Below the pieces are notes generated by a model, which was given only the letters and a program-made list of their open reading frames with translations, made no database searches and had not been told where the DNA came from. This document shows, piece after piece, positions 8,813-18,900 of a DNA stretch of 64,000 bases (position 1 is its first letter; every line of letters starts with the position of its first letter). The DNA is taken from the NCBI RefSeq assembly GCF_003732275.1, contig NZ_MOBM01000043.1, forward strand, positions 51,396-115,395, given 5' to 3'. This DNA is from Pseudomonas frederiksbergensis (GTDB lineage: Bacteria; Pseudomonadota; Gammaproteobacteria; Pseudomonadales; Pseudomonadaceae). Both the position numbers and the translations under genes were made by a program.

Positions 8813-8913
8813 ATGCATTGCGCCAGACCGGTCGCCGCAAAGTTTGGATATGGGTAAGATACCGGCCTTCCCCCGCAGCCCCTTTTCTGCGCCCTGCCGA
8901 ATAAGCCCATTCC

Positions 8914-9693
8914 ATGCCTTTCGAACTCAGCGTTGACCTCACTACTCTGGCCGTTCTGGCCCTCGTCGCTTTCATTGCCGGTTTCATCGACGCCATCGCC
9001 GGCGGTGGTGGTCTGCTGACCACTCCGGCGCTGCTGACTGCCGGCCTGCCGCCGCACCTGGTGCTGGGCACCAACAAGCTCAGTTCGACCTTCGGCTCGG
9101 CCACTGCCAGTTTCACTTTCTACCGGCGCAAGCTGTTCCATCCTCGGCTATGGACGCACGCCATCGTCGGTACACTGGTGGGCGCACTCACCGGCGCCGT
9201 GGTCGCTCATTACTTGCCGGCGGAATGGCTGAACAAGATGCTGCCGGTGATCGTTTTCGCCTGCGGCCTTTATCTGTTGTTCGGCGGCATACCGAAGGCG
9301 CCACTGGACAGCGATGCACCGATCAAGAAAAAGTGGCAATCGAGCCAAGGCTTCAGCCTCGGTTTCTACGACGGCGTGGCCGGACCGGGAACGGGGGCGT
9401 TCTGGACCGTCAGCAGCCTGTTGCTCTACCCCATCGACCTGGTCAAGGCCAGCGGCGTGGCGCGCAGCATGAACTTCGTCAGCAACATTGCGGCGCTGTC
9501 GGTGTTCATCTTTTCCGGCCAGGTGGACTGGATCATCGGCCTGAGCATGGGCCTGTCGGTGATGGTCGGCGCCTTCTTCGGCGCGCGCACCGCCATCAGC
9601 GGCGGTGCGAAATTCATTCGCCCGGTGTTCATCACCGTGGTGCTCGGCTTGACTGTCCGGTTAGCCTGGCAGCACTGGTTCAGCATGGCCTAA
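8914..9693 (+). CDS. TSUP-family (TauE/SafE, YfcA-like) membrane transporter
   Basis: 259 residues, strongly hydrophobic, with about 7-8 predicted membrane segments. It carries the two TSUP signatures: GFIDAIAGGGGLLTTPALL near residue 23 with GTNKLSSTFGSATA, and the repeat copy GFYDGVAGPGTGAFW near residue 150. TSUP proteins move sulfite, sulfoacetate or related anions across the inner membrane. Its position after sulfur-scavenging genes fits that role, although it is separated from them by a REPIN. Its 3' end overlaps the convergent nudC by 33 bases. Confidence 0.85.
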   Translation: MPFELSVDLTTLAVLALVAFIAGFIDAIAGGGGLLTTPALLTAGLPPHLVLGTNKLSSTFGSATASFTFYRRKLFHPRLWTHAIVGTLVGALTGAVVAHYLPAEWLNKMLPVIVFACGLYLLFGGIPKAPLDSDAPIKKKWQSSQGFSLGFYDGVAGPGTGAFWTVSSLLLYPIDLVKASGVARSMNFVSNIAALSVFIFSGQVDWIIGLSMGLSVMVGAFFGARTAISGGAKFIRPVFITVVLGLTVRLAWQHWFSMA

Positions 9694-10491
9694 GCGCCGC
9701 GCCACATAGACGTCGATCAGATAACGGGCAATCGAGCGTGACGCCGGCAACGGCGGCAGTTCATGCACGTTGAACCACTGGGCGTCTTCGATCTCGTCTT
9801 CCTGACAGACAATCTCGCCCCCGGCGTACTCGGCGTGAAAACCGAGCATCATCGAATGCGGGAACGGCCAGCACTGACTGCCCATGTACTGGATGTTCTT
9901 GACCTCGATCTGCACCTCTTCGCGGACCTCGCGAATCAGGCAATCCTCGGCCGACTCACCCGGCTCGGCAAACCCCGCCAACGTGCTGTAGACCCCGGTG
10001 ACAAAGCGCGGCGAACGAGCCAGCAGAACCTCGTCGCCGCGGGTCACCAGCACGATCATGCTCGGTGAAATGCGCGGATAGTGGCGTATGTCACACGGCT
10101 CACAGTACATCGCCCGCTCACGCGGCACCTGGCTCATCACCTGCCCGCAATTGCCGCAGAAGCGGTGTTCACGGGCCCAGGTACCTATTTGCGCGGCGTA
10201 GCCGAGAACCTTGTAAACGGTATGATCGCCCTCGAGCATGAACGCTCGCAGGCCTTTCCAGTTGCAGCCCGGCACTTCGCTGTGACTGCGCAGCTCCAGC
10301 AGATAAACCGGTTCGCCATCCAGGTGACCGATGCCATGCTCGGCGAGAATCGACAGGTCCTGACGCTTGAGCCATTCCCGTGGAAACAGCGCGCCATTGT
10401 CATCGAACAAAAAGCCTTCAGGGCTGCGCGCCACGGCCCAACCGCCGGGTTGATCGGTGTCCAGTACTGCGGTGGTCCAGCGTGAAATCAT
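9661..10491 (-). CDS. nudC: NADH pyrophosphatase / NAD-cap hydrolase NudC
   Basis: 276 residues. A zinc ribbon is formed by FCGNCG near residue 111 and YCEPC near 129. It is followed by the Nudix box GFAEPGESAEDCLIREVREE near 173 and the NADH-specific segment SQCWPFPHSMM near 204. In most NudC proteins that segment reads SQPWPFP, so the Cys-for-Pro change here is unusual. The enzyme splits NADH to NMNH and AMP and can remove NAD caps from RNA. The crotonase gene ends 6 bases upstream, so the two probably form an operon. Confidence 0.9.
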   Translation of the reverse strand: MISRWTTAVLDTDQPGGWAVARSPEGFLFDDNGALFPREWLKRQDLSILAEHGIGHLDGEPVYLLELRSHSEVPGCNWKGLRAFMLEGDHTVYKVLGYAAQIGTWAREHRFCGNCGQVMSQVPRERAMYCEPCDIRHYPRISPSMIVLVTRGDEVLLARSPRFVTGVYSTLAGFAEPGESAEDCLIREVREEVQIEVKNIQYMGSQCWPFPHSMMLGFHAEYAGGEIVCQEDEIEDAQWFNVHELPPLPASRSIARYLIDVYVARRLGHAEPVLPG

Positions 10492-10497
10492 GGTTAA

Positions 10498-11310
10498 TCA
10501 ATCCGGAAATTCGGGTTTCTGTTTGCTCATATGGGCGGCCATGGCCACGCGCAGATCGGTGGATTGCAGCATGGCGGCGTTCCAGGTGGCGACGTATTCG
10601 AGGCCGTCGTCGATGCGATGGTCACGCATGTAGCTGATCATCTCTTTGGTGCCGGTGATAGCAATCGGCGACTTGCCGGCGATTTCACGGGCAATGCCCA
10701 TCACGCCTTCAAGCAGACTGGCGGTATCGCTGTAGACGCGATTGACCAGGCCAATGCTGCGCGCTTCCTCCGCGCCAAAGGTGCGACCAGTGTAAGCCAG
10801 TTCACGCAGCATGCCGTCACCGATTATCCGTGGCAAGCGTTGCAAAGTGCCCACATCGGCTGCCATGCCGATGTCGATTTCCTTGATGGAAAATTGCGCA
10901 TCCTCGGCGGCGTAACGCATATCGCAGGCTGAAATCAGGTCGATGGCGCCACCCAGGCAATAACCCTGAATCGCCGCCAGCACCGGTTTGCGGCAGTTGT
11001 CGACGGCATTGAAGGACGCTTGTAGTGCAAGGATTTTGCGCCGTAGCAAACGCGCATTGCGGCCGACATCCTTGCCCAGCTCATTGGCCACACCGGCCAG
11101 CATCATCAGGTCGATGCCCGAAGAAAAATGCTTGCCGGCGCCACTGAGTACCACCACCCGCACTTCATCGGTATCGTCGATCCACTGGAAAATCTCGATG
11201 ATCTCGCTCCAGAACGCGGCATTCATCGAATTGATCTTTTCCGGGCGGTTGATCTGCACATGGGCGATGTTATCGGCCAGTTCGACGCTGAAGGCGGTGT
11301 ATTGAGACAT
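10498..11310 (-). CDS. Enoyl-CoA hydratase/isomerase (crotonase) family protein
   Basis: 270 residues with the crotonase fold. Oxyanion-hole segments are SGAGKHFSSGIDLMML near residue 55 and AIQGYCLGGAIDLISACD near 113. Acidic residues are in the usual places (EIDIGMAADVGTLQRLP near 145), which resembles delta3,5-delta2,4-dienoyl-CoA isomerases such as ECH1. The C-terminal helix ends in MAAHMSKQKPEF. It probably acts in the oxidation of unsaturated fatty acids. First gene of a likely two-gene unit with nudC. Substrate specificity is an inference. Confidence 0.85.
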   Translation of the reverse strand: MSQYTAFSVELADNIAHVQINRPEKINSMNAAFWSEIIEIFQWIDDTDEVRVVVLSGAGKHFSSGIDLMMLAGVANELGKDVGRNARLLRRKILALQASFNAVDNCRKPVLAAIQGYCLGGAIDLISACDMRYAAEDAQFSIKEIDIGMAADVGTLQRLPRIIGDGMLRELAYTGRTFGAEEARSIGLVNRVYSDTASLLEGVMGIAREIAGKSPIAITGTKEMISYMRDHRIDDGLEYVATWNAAMLQSTDLRVAMAAHMSKQKPEFPD

Positions 11311-11437
11311 GGCAGTGATCCTTTACCGGGCAGAATATGAGGCCCGAACTATAACAAGGCATCAGTGCCGGCAGTAAGGCAGCGGTTCGGCCAAATGCGG
11401 GACTTGCTTATAAATCTTTAGCGTCTGGGGTGACCTC

Positions 11438-11512
11438 ATCGCGAGCAGGCTCGCTCCCACAGGGGATTTGTGAACGCCCCAGATCCAATGTGGGAGCGAG
11501 CCTGCTCGCGAT
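11438..11512. repeat. REPIN, gagcctgctcgc subtype
   Basis: Inverted arms atcgcgagcaggctcgctcc and ggagcgagcctgctcgcgat with a spacer of about 27 bases. It occupies most of the 297-base gap between the crotonase gene and pncA. Confidence 0.92.
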
Positions 11513-11607
11513 TGGCCGCACCACCGAAATTATTGAGAAACCGGCTTAGCGCACGAGCAAAGTTGTCACTATGCTTGCACCTGACTTTCCAAGGAGGAAC
11601 CCCACCC

Positions 11608-12237
11608 ATGCCAATCTCTTCACGTGCAGCCCTGCTGGTTATCGACGTACAGAACGACTTCATCCCCGGCGGTCAATTGCCGGTGCCGGAGGGCGACCTG
11701 ATCGTGCCTTTGATCAACCGCCTCGGCCGCCAGTTCAAGCAGGTCATCATCGCCTAGGACTGGCACCCGCCCGGCCACGCCTCATTCGCTTCCAGCCACC
11801 CCGGTCGCAAGCCTTATGACGTGATTCAGTTGCCTTATGGTGAACAGACACTTTGGCCTGAGCATTGCGTGCGAGCCACACCCGGCGCCGAGTTCCACCC
11901 AGAACTGGACCTGCCCCACGCCCAACTGATCATCCGCAAGGGCTGCAACCCGGACATCGACAGTTATTCGGCGTTTCTGGAAGCGGATCGAACCACGACC
12001 ACAGGCTTGGCCGGGTACCTTAAAGAGCGCGGCATCGACGCGGTTTACATGGTCGGGCTGGCACTGGATTTCTGCGTAATTTTTTCTGCGCTGGACGCGC
12101 GGGCGGCGGGGTTCAATGCGTTTGTGGTGCTGGATGCGTGTCGGGCGATTGATCTGGATGGATCGCTGGCGGCAGCAATTGACCGGATGCAGGTGGCTGG
12201 GGTTGGGCTGATTTCATCAACCGAAATACTCGGCTGA
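11608..12237 (+). pseudogene. pncA: Nicotinamidase pncA interrupted by an in-frame amber codon
   Basis: The ATG at 11608 follows aaggagg. The frame encodes VIDVQNDFIPGG at the start, stops at TAG (11755-11757), and continues in the same frame with DWHPPGHASF to a stop at 12237. Without the stop it would be 209 residues, normal for nicotinamidase. The residue before DWHP is usually Gln in this family, so one CAG-to-TAG change explains the break. The catalytic Asp (VIDVQNDF), Lys (IIRKGCNPDIDS) and Cys (LALDFCV) and the metal-binding Asp/His of DWHP are all kept, implying a recent event, read-through or a base-call error. The 49-residue first part cannot be active alone. Confidence 0.85.
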
Positions 12238-12267
12238 GCTTGTCAAAAACCTGTGCTTGGTGATTCC

Positions 12268-12412
12268 TGTGGCGAGGGGGCTTGTCGGAACGCCGCCCTG
12301 TTGGGTCGCGATGCAGCCCCGCTCTCTGTAGGAGCTGCCGAAGGCTGCGATCTTTTGATTTTGTTCTTTGAAAAGCCAGATCAAAAGATCGCAGCCTTCG
12401 GCAGCTCCTACA
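12268..12412. repeat. Decayed single REP plus REPIN of the gtaggagctgccgaaggctg family
   Basis: From 12327 to 12412 lies an inverted pair of tgtaggagctgccgaaggct. Immediately before it, 12268-12320, is a degraded single arm of the tggcgaggggg family. The two families are side by side downstream of pncA. Confidence 0.88.
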
Positions 12413-12460
12413 TTTGGATCGAGTAAAACCCGCAAACGCGAATCGTCGGAGAAAGTGCCT

Positions 12461-13762
12461 TTAAACCGGGGTCGGCAGCCAAAGTCGAAACCGCGCACCG
12501 CCCAGCGGCGACGTTTGCGCGGTGAGTGTGCCGCCCTGTGCTTCCAGCGCCCGGCGGCTGATCGCCAGGCCCAACCCAAACCCACCCGTTGCGCGATCCC
12601 GACTACGATCCAGCCGATAGAACGGCTCGAAAATCCGTTCCCGCTCTTCCTCCGGAATGCCGATGCCATCGTCATCCACCCAGATTTCACAGCCCTTGGC
12701 GCACACCTGCACACCGATCTGAATCCGCTTTTCGCAATAGCGCATGGCATTGCGCAGCAGGTTCTGGATCGCCCGGGCGGTCAATCGCGGGTCCAGCGAG
12801 AAGCGTTCGAGCTGGCCGTTAAGCAGCACATCGATGACGATTTCCGGGGATTCCAGTTCTTCGTCGACACTGCCGAGGATGCTGTCGATGAACTCATCCA
12901 GCGACACGTCGACCTGCTCCGGCAACTGCCCCGGGTTTTGTAGACGGCTGTAAGACAGCAATTCCAGTACCAATTCATCCAGCTCGCGAATGTGTGCGAC
13001 CAAGCCTTGCAGACGTTCGCGGCTGGTGGCCGGCAAGTCGTCGGACAGCGCCAGGGCCAGGCCGAAGTCCAGCCGTGTCAGTGGCGTGCGCAGTTCGTGG
13101 GACACGGCGTTGAGCAGATCGCGCTGCTGGTTGAGCAGGTTTTCGATGTCGCCGGCCATGGTGTCGAACACGTGGGCCAGGCTACCGATGTTGGAGTTGG
13201 GGGAAATCTGCGTGCGCTCGCTCAGGTGGCCCTTGCCGAAGCGTTCGGCGGTGCCTTTGAGACGTTCCAGATCACGCCAGTGCGGGCGCAACCACAGCAA
13301 CAGACAGGCGAGCATGGTCGCGCCGATCAGCACGTTGATGCTCCAGTACAACCAACTGACGTCCGTCGGGTCCGGCGGCACGACCATTTCCACCACCATT
13401 TGCTCGTTCAACGGTGTCACGGCCAAGGTGCGCCAGCCCCAGTCGCCGATGCGCACCACGTTTTCCCCGCGCTGCAAGCGCGCACGTTCATTCAGGGTAA
13501 ATTCGGCGTCGTCGTTGCGGGTCAGTACGATGTGCAGCGGCTGGAATTCCTTGTCCATTTCGGCCGCCAGCGCCGGCCACTGCTCAATCGGAACCGCGCG
13601 AAACTGCTTGACGATCAGCGTTTGCAAACCTCGGGAGTAATCGAGGTTGTAGGTCATGAAGCGCTCATGAAAGACCTGGATCACCAGGTCCGGCACCAGA
13701 TAGATCGCCGCGCTGAACGAGACGACGGTCACCAGATAGAGGCGAAACAGGATTCTGAACAT
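12461..13762 (-). CDS. Sensor histidine kinase (RstB-like)
   Basis: 433 residues from the ATG at 13762. It has a first membrane segment (LFRLYLVTVVSFSAAIYLVP), a periplasmic region of about 120 residues, and a second membrane segment near residue 145 (INVLIGATMLACLLLWL). A HAMP domain follows, then the H-box AVSHELRTPLTRLDFGLALA near 220, an N-box NLLRNAMRY near 335, and G-boxes DDDGIGIPEE and GGFGLGLAISRR. All catalytic residues are present. Length and layout match E. coli RstB. The response regulator gene ends 4 bases upstream, so they form one operon. The divergent RND pump is a plausible target by position. Confidence 0.88.
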   Translation of the reverse strand: MFRILFRLYLVTVVSFSAAIYLVPDLVIQVFHERFMTYNLDYSRGLQTLIVKQFRAVPIEQWPALAAEMDKEFQPLHIVLTRNDDAEFTLNERARLQRGENVVRIGDWGWRTLAVTPLNEQMVVEMVVPPDPTDVSWLYWSINVLIGATMLACLLLWLRPHWRDLERLKGTAERFGKGHLSERTQISPNSNIGSLAHVFDTMAGDIENLLNQQRDLLNAVSHELRTPLTRLDFGLALALSDDLPATSRERLQGLVAHIRELDELVLELLSYSRLQNPGQLPEQVDVSLDEFIDSILGSVDEELESPEIVIDVLLNGQLERFSLDPRLTARAIQNLLRNAMRYCEKRIQIGVQVCAKGCEIWVDDDGIGIPEEERERIFEPFYRLDRSRDRATGGFGLGLAISRRALEAQGGTLTAQTSPLGGARFRLWLPTPV

Positions 13763-13766
13763 CGAC

Positions 13767-14468
13767 TCAGCATTCCCACTCGGAGCGGCTGAACAAGTAA
13801 CCCTTGCCCCACACGGTTTTGATCTTGCGCGCCTCGCCGGCGTGGTCGTCAAACTTGCGCCGCAGCTTGGAGATGGCCACGTCCACCGAGCGGTCGGTGC
13901 CGTTGAATTCGATACCGCGCAAGCGTTGCAGAATCTGGTCGCGGCTGAGCACTTCGCCGGCATGTCGGGCCAGCACCACCAGCAGGTTGTATTCACCGCT
14001 GGACAGTTCGACCAGTTGCTCGCGCCAGGTCACGGTGCGCTCGGACAGGTCGATGCACAGATTGCCCATGAGAATACGGTCATTGGCGGTCAGCGGTTCG
14101 CTGAGGCTACTGCGGCGCAGCAAGGTGCGCACCCGGGCCAGCAACACCCGTGGTTCGCAGGGTTTGGTGACGTAGTCGTCGGCGCCCATCTCCAGGCCCA
14201 GCACTTGATCGTGGCTGTCGTCGCGGGCGGTGAGCATCAGGATCGGCAAGGTCGCCGAATCGGCTCGCAGCAAGCGGCAAACTTGCAAGCCATCAAGCCC
14301 CGGCAGCATCAGATCGAGAATCACCAGGTCCGGAGGATTGACCCGCGCCCGCTCGCGCACAAGGTCGCCACGGCTGATCACGCTGACGCAATAGCCGTTG
14401 CGTTCCAGGTAGCTGGCAATCAGTTCGGAGAGCGCGGTGTCGTCTTCGACCAGGAGGATGTTGGGCAT
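13767..14468 (-). CDS. OmpR/RstA-like response regulator
   Basis: 233 residues from the ATG at 14466-14468; longer upstream reading would translate REP sequence and is rejected. The receiver domain has acidic residues in LLVEDDTALS, the phospho-acceptor Asp in LVILDLMLPG near residue 52, and the Lys in DDYVTKPCEP near 103. The C-terminal winged helix carries the motifs RTVTWREQLVELSSGEYNLL and RSVDVAISKLRRK. First gene of the two-component operon. It is divergent, over about 280 bases containing a REPIN, from the adaptor and RND genes, which it may regulate. Confidence 0.9.
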   Translation of the reverse strand: MPNILLVEDDTALSELIASYLERNGYCVSVISRGDLVRERARVNPPDLVILDLMLPGLDGLQVCRLLRADSATLPILMLTARDDSHDQVLGLEMGADDYVTKPCEPRVLLARVRTLLRRSSLSEPLTANDRILMGNLCIDLSERTVTWREQLVELSSGEYNLLVVLARHAGEVLSRDQILQRLRGIEFNGTDRSVDVAISKLRRKFDDHAGEARKIKTVWGKGYLFSRSEWEC

Positions 14469-14509
14469 GGGGTGTTTCCAGAAAGTGCAGTGGCGCCTGT
14501 CAGGGCCTC

Positions 14510-14585
14510 TTCGCGAGCAAGCCCGCTCCCACATTTGATCTTCAGTGCGACGCTGATCCAGTGTGGGAGCGGGCTTGCTCGCGAA
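14510..14585. repeat. REPIN
   Basis: Inverted arms ttcgcgagcaagcccgctcc and ggagcgggcttgctcgcgaa between the divergent response-regulator and RND-adaptor genes. Confidence 0.93.
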
Positions 14586-14746
14586 GGCGGCATAACAGGC
14601 GCAAAGGAATCAAGCCGCCAAGGATATACGCCCTCACACTCCCATGAGCAAAACCCTTACACAATTTCACACAGCCCCTACAAAGCTTCACCGCTACCCT
14701 CGCCGGCCCCCCGTAGGATACGGGAGGTCATTATTGGGGTACTTAC

Positions 14747-15904
14747 ATGTCAAAGAATCTGCTTGCCCGGCTCAGCCTGATTGCACTGGCGTTGACGCTG
14801 AGCGCTTGTGACCAGTCCTCGACCGCCGAAGAACAGGCGCCACTGGCCACCGTGCGGATCGAGACCATCGAAGCCCGGCCGCTGTCGATCAGCAGCGAAC
14901 TGAGCGGGCGGATTGTCGCGCCACGCATCGCCGAAGTGCGCGCCCGTGTGGCCGGCGTGGTGTTGCAACGGGCCTTTCGCGAAGGCAGCGACGTAAAAAA
15001 AGGCGACGTTCTATTCCGTATCGATCCGGCGCCGTTCAAGGCCGATCTGGACAGCGCCGAGGCGGCACTACGCAAGGCCGAAGCCAATGCGTTCCAGGCC
15101 AGACTGCAAGAGCAGCGTTACGCCCAATTGATCGAAGGCAACGCTATCAGCGGTCAGGATTACGACAACGCTCGGGCCAATGCCCGGCAGACCGCCGCCG
15201 ATGTCGCCGCCAATAAAGCCGCCGTGGAGCGGGCGAAACTGAACCTGGGTTACGCCACCGTCACCGCACCGATTTCCGGGCGCATCGGCCGAGCGCTGGT
15301 AACCGAAGGCGCGCTGGTCGGGCAGAACGAAACCACGCCGCTGGCACTGATTCAGCAGTTGAACCCGATCCACGCCGACCTGACGCAATCGACCCGTGAA
15401 CTCAACGACCTGCGCCGCGCGTTCCGTTCCGGCCAGTTAAAGGAAGTGGGTCAAGGTCAGGCCAAAGCCACGCTGATTCAGGACGACGGCAGCCTCTACC
15501 CGCTGCCGGGCAAGTTGTTGTTCACCGACATCACCGTCGACCCGGGCACCGGTCAGATCATTCTGCGCAGCGAGTTCCCCAACCCGGACCTCGACTTGCT
15601 GCCGGGCAGCTTCGTTCGTGTGCGTCTGGAGCAAGCGTTCAATCAGCAAGGCATCAGCGTGCCGCAACGGGCCATCCAGCGTGACAGCGCCGGCGTTGCC
15701 CAAGTATTGCTGCTCGACGCCGAGCAGCGCGTCGGCCAGCAACCGGTCGAACTGGGCGCGGTGCAGAACGATCGCTGGATCGTCACCCGCGGCCTCAAGC
15801 CCGGCGACCGCATCGTCACTGAAGGCCTGCAACATGCGCGCCCCGGTGAAAAAGTCCAGATAGATGACACCCCTCTCCCACTTGCCCAGGTTTCTGGTCA
15901 GTAA
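14747..15904 (+). CDS. RND efflux periplasmic adaptor (membrane fusion protein)
   Basis: 385 residues with a lipoprotein signal (ARLSLIALALTLSAC, lipid-attachment Cys near residue 21). It shows the usual adaptor order: barrel-sandwich start (IVAPRIAEVRARVAGVV), coiled-coil hairpin near residues 100-165, lipoyl half GYATVTAPISGRIGRALVTE, then beta-barrel and membrane-proximal domains. It resembles AcrA/MexA-class HAE1 adaptors. Fifteen bases separate it from the RND permease. Its promoter probably lies in the intergenic region shared with the two-component system. Confidence 0.9.
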   Translation: MSKNLLARLSLIALALTLSACDQSSTAEEQAPLATVRIETIEARPLSISSELSGRIVAPRIAEVRARVAGVVLQRAFREGSDVKKGDVLFRIDPAPFKADLDSAEAALRKAEANAFQARLQEQRYAQLIEGNAISGQDYDNARANARQTAADVAANKAAVERAKLNLGYATVTAPISGRIGRALVTEGALVGQNETTPLALIQQLNPIHADLTQSTRELNDLRRAFRSGQLKEVGQGQAKATLIQDDGSLYPLPGKLLFTDITVDPGTGQIILRSEFPNPDLDLLPGSFVRVRLEQAFNQQGISVPQRAIQRDSAGVAQVLLLDAEQRVGQQPVELGAVQNDRWIVTRGLKPGDRIVTEGLQHARPGEKVQIDDTPLPLAQVSGQ

Positions 15905-15919
15905 GCAGGACGCTTTTTT

Positions 15920-18900
15920 ATGCCGCAGTTCTTTATCGACCGCCCGGTGTTCGCCTGGGTGATCGCCTTGTTCATCCTGCTCGCCGGTGCGCTGGCCATT
16001 GTGCAGTTGCCGGTGGCGCAATACCCGAACGTTGCGCCGCCGAAAGTCGAAATCTATGCCACTTACCCGGGCGCTTCGGCGCAAACCGTGGACGAAAGCG
16101 TGGTCAGCCTGATCGAGGAAGAACTCAACGGCGCCGACCATCTGCTGTATTTCGAATCCCAAAGCAGCCTCGGCAGCGCCACCATCACCGCAACGTTCCA
16201 GCCGGGCACTGACCCGGAAATGGCACAGGTCGATGTGCAAAACCGCCTCAAAGTGGTGGAGTCGCGTTTACCGCAAGCGGTGACTCAGCAGGGTTTGCAG
16301 GTGGAGAAAGTCTCCGCCGGTTTCCTGCTACTGATCACCCTCACCTCCAGCGATGGCAAGCTCGACGACGTAGCGCTCAGCGATTACCTGGCGCGCAACG
16401 TGATGAACGAGATCAAGCGTCTGGACGGCGTCGGCAAGGCCCAGCTGTACGGTGCCGAACGGGCGATGCGGATCTGGATCGATCCGCAGAAGTTGATCGG
16501 CTTCAACCTGACCCCGGCCGATGTCAATGCCGCCATCGTTGCGCAAAATGCTCAGGTTTCCGCGGGCAGCATCGGCGACTTGCCGACGCGCACCACGCAG
16601 GAAATCACCGCGACCATTCTGGTCAAAGGCCAGCTGTCGACGCCTCAAGAATTCGCCGACATTGTGCTCAAGGCCAATCCTGACGGCTCCACGGTGCGCA
16701 TCGGCGATGTGGCGCGCGTCGAGATCGGCAGCCAGGAATATCAATTCTCCACGCGGCTGAACGGTAAACCGTCAATCGCCGTCAGCGTGCAACTGTCGCC
16801 GGGTGCCAATGCCCTGAGCACCGCGACGCTGGTGCGGGCGAAGATGGATGAACTGGCGCGTTACTTCCCGGCCGGCGTCGAATACAAGATTCCGTACGAC
16901 ACCTCGCCCTTCGTCAAAGTCTCGATCACCAAAGTGGTCTATACCCTCGCCGAGGCGATGGTGCTGGTGTTTGCGGTGATGTTCCTGTTCCTGCAGAACA
17001 TCCGCTACACGCTGATTCCGACGCTGGTGGTGCCGGTGGCATTGATGGGGACTTTCGCGACCATGCTCGCGCTGGGCTTCTCGATCAATGTGCTGACCAT
17101 GTTCGGCATGGTGCTGGCCATCGGCATTCTGGTGGACGACGCGATTGTGGTGGTGGAGAACGTCGAGCGGATCATGGCCACCGAGGGCCTGTCGCCCAAG
17201 GACGCGACGCGCAAGGCGATGAAGCAAATCACCGGGGCGATCATCGGCATCACCCTGGTGCTGGTGGCGGTGTTCATTCCGATGGCGTTCATGCAGGGCT
17301 CGGTCGGGGTGATTTACCGGCAGTTCTCGTTGTCGATGGCCACCTCGATTCTGTTCTCGGCATTCCTCGCCCTGACCTTGACCCCGGCGCTGTGCGCGAC
17401 GCTGCTCAAGCCAATTGCCAAGGGCGAGCATCATGCCAAGGGCGGTTTCTTCGGCTGGTTCAACCGACGCTTCGAACAGCTGACCGAGCGCTATCAGGGC
17501 TGGGTTGCCTACGCACTGAAACGCACCGGCCGTTACCTGTTGATCTACGGCGTGCTGCTGATCGGTCTGGGGCTGTGCTTCAGTCGTCTGCCCTCCTCGT
17601 TTCTGCCGGTGGAAGACCAGGGTTACACCATCACCGACATTCAACTGCCACCGGGCGCGAGCAAGAATCGCACGGTGCAGGTGGTCGAACAGATCGAAGC
17701 GCACAACGCCACTGAACCGGGCGTTGGTGACAGCACGGTGATTCTCGGTTTCAGCTTCTCCGGCAGCGGGCAGAACGCCGCGTTGGCGTTCACCACGCTC
17801 AAGGATTGGTCGGATCGCGGCAGCGACGACTCGGCGAGTTCGATTGCCGACCGTGCCAACATCGCGCTAAGTCAGATCAAGGACGCCATGGCCTTTGCGG
17901 TGTTGCCGCCGCCGGTCGATGGCCTCGGCACGTCCAGCGGTTTTGAGTTCCGTCTGCAAGACCGCGGCGGCCTCGGCCATGCCACGCTGATGCAGGCGCG
18001 CAGCCAATTGCTGGCCGCCGCCGAGAAGAGCCCGATCCTGATGAACGTACGCGAAAGCGCCCTGGCCGAAGCGCCGCAGGTGCAACTGGAAGTCGACCGC
18101 AAGCAAGCCAACGCCCTGGGCATTTCGTTTGCCGATATTGGCAATGTGTTGTCCACGGCGGTCGGGTCAGCCTACATCAACGACTTCCCCAACCAGGGAA
18201 GGATGCAACGGGTGGTGGTTCAGGCTGAAGGTGATCAACGCAGTCAGGTCGATGATCTGCTGAAGATTCACGTGCGCAACGACGCCGAAAAGATGGTGCC
18301 ATTGTCGTCCTTCGTCCGGGCGAACTGGACCCAGGGCCCGGCGCAGTTGACCCGCTACAACGGCTACCCGGCCATCAGCATTTCCGGCGAACCGGCGCCC
18401 GGTTACAGCACCGGCGAAGCCATGGCGGAAATCGAACGGCTGGTGGCGCTAGGGCCGGCGGGGTTGGGTCAGGAATGGACCGGGTTGTCGTTGCAGGAAC
18501 GCTTGTCCGGCAGCCAGGCACCGATTCTGCTCGGGCTGTCGCTGTTGATCGTGTTCCTGTGCCTGGCGGCGCTGTACGAGAGCTGGTCGATTCCGACGTC
18601 GGTGCTGCTGGTGGTGCCACTGGGTGTGCTCGGTGCGGTACTGGCCGTGACCCTGCGCGGGATGCCCAATGACGTGTTCTTCAAGGTCGGGCTGATTACC
18701 ATCATCGGTCTGTCGGCGAAGAACGCGATCCTGATCATCGAATTCGCCAAAAGCCTGTATGACGAAGGTCATGACCTGATCGACGCCACCCTGCAAGCCG
18801 CACGCCTGCGACTTCGCCCCATCGTAATGACCTCGCTGGCGTTCATCCTTGGCGTGGTACCGCTGGCGATTGCCACCGGCGCCAGTTCGGCGAGCCAGCA

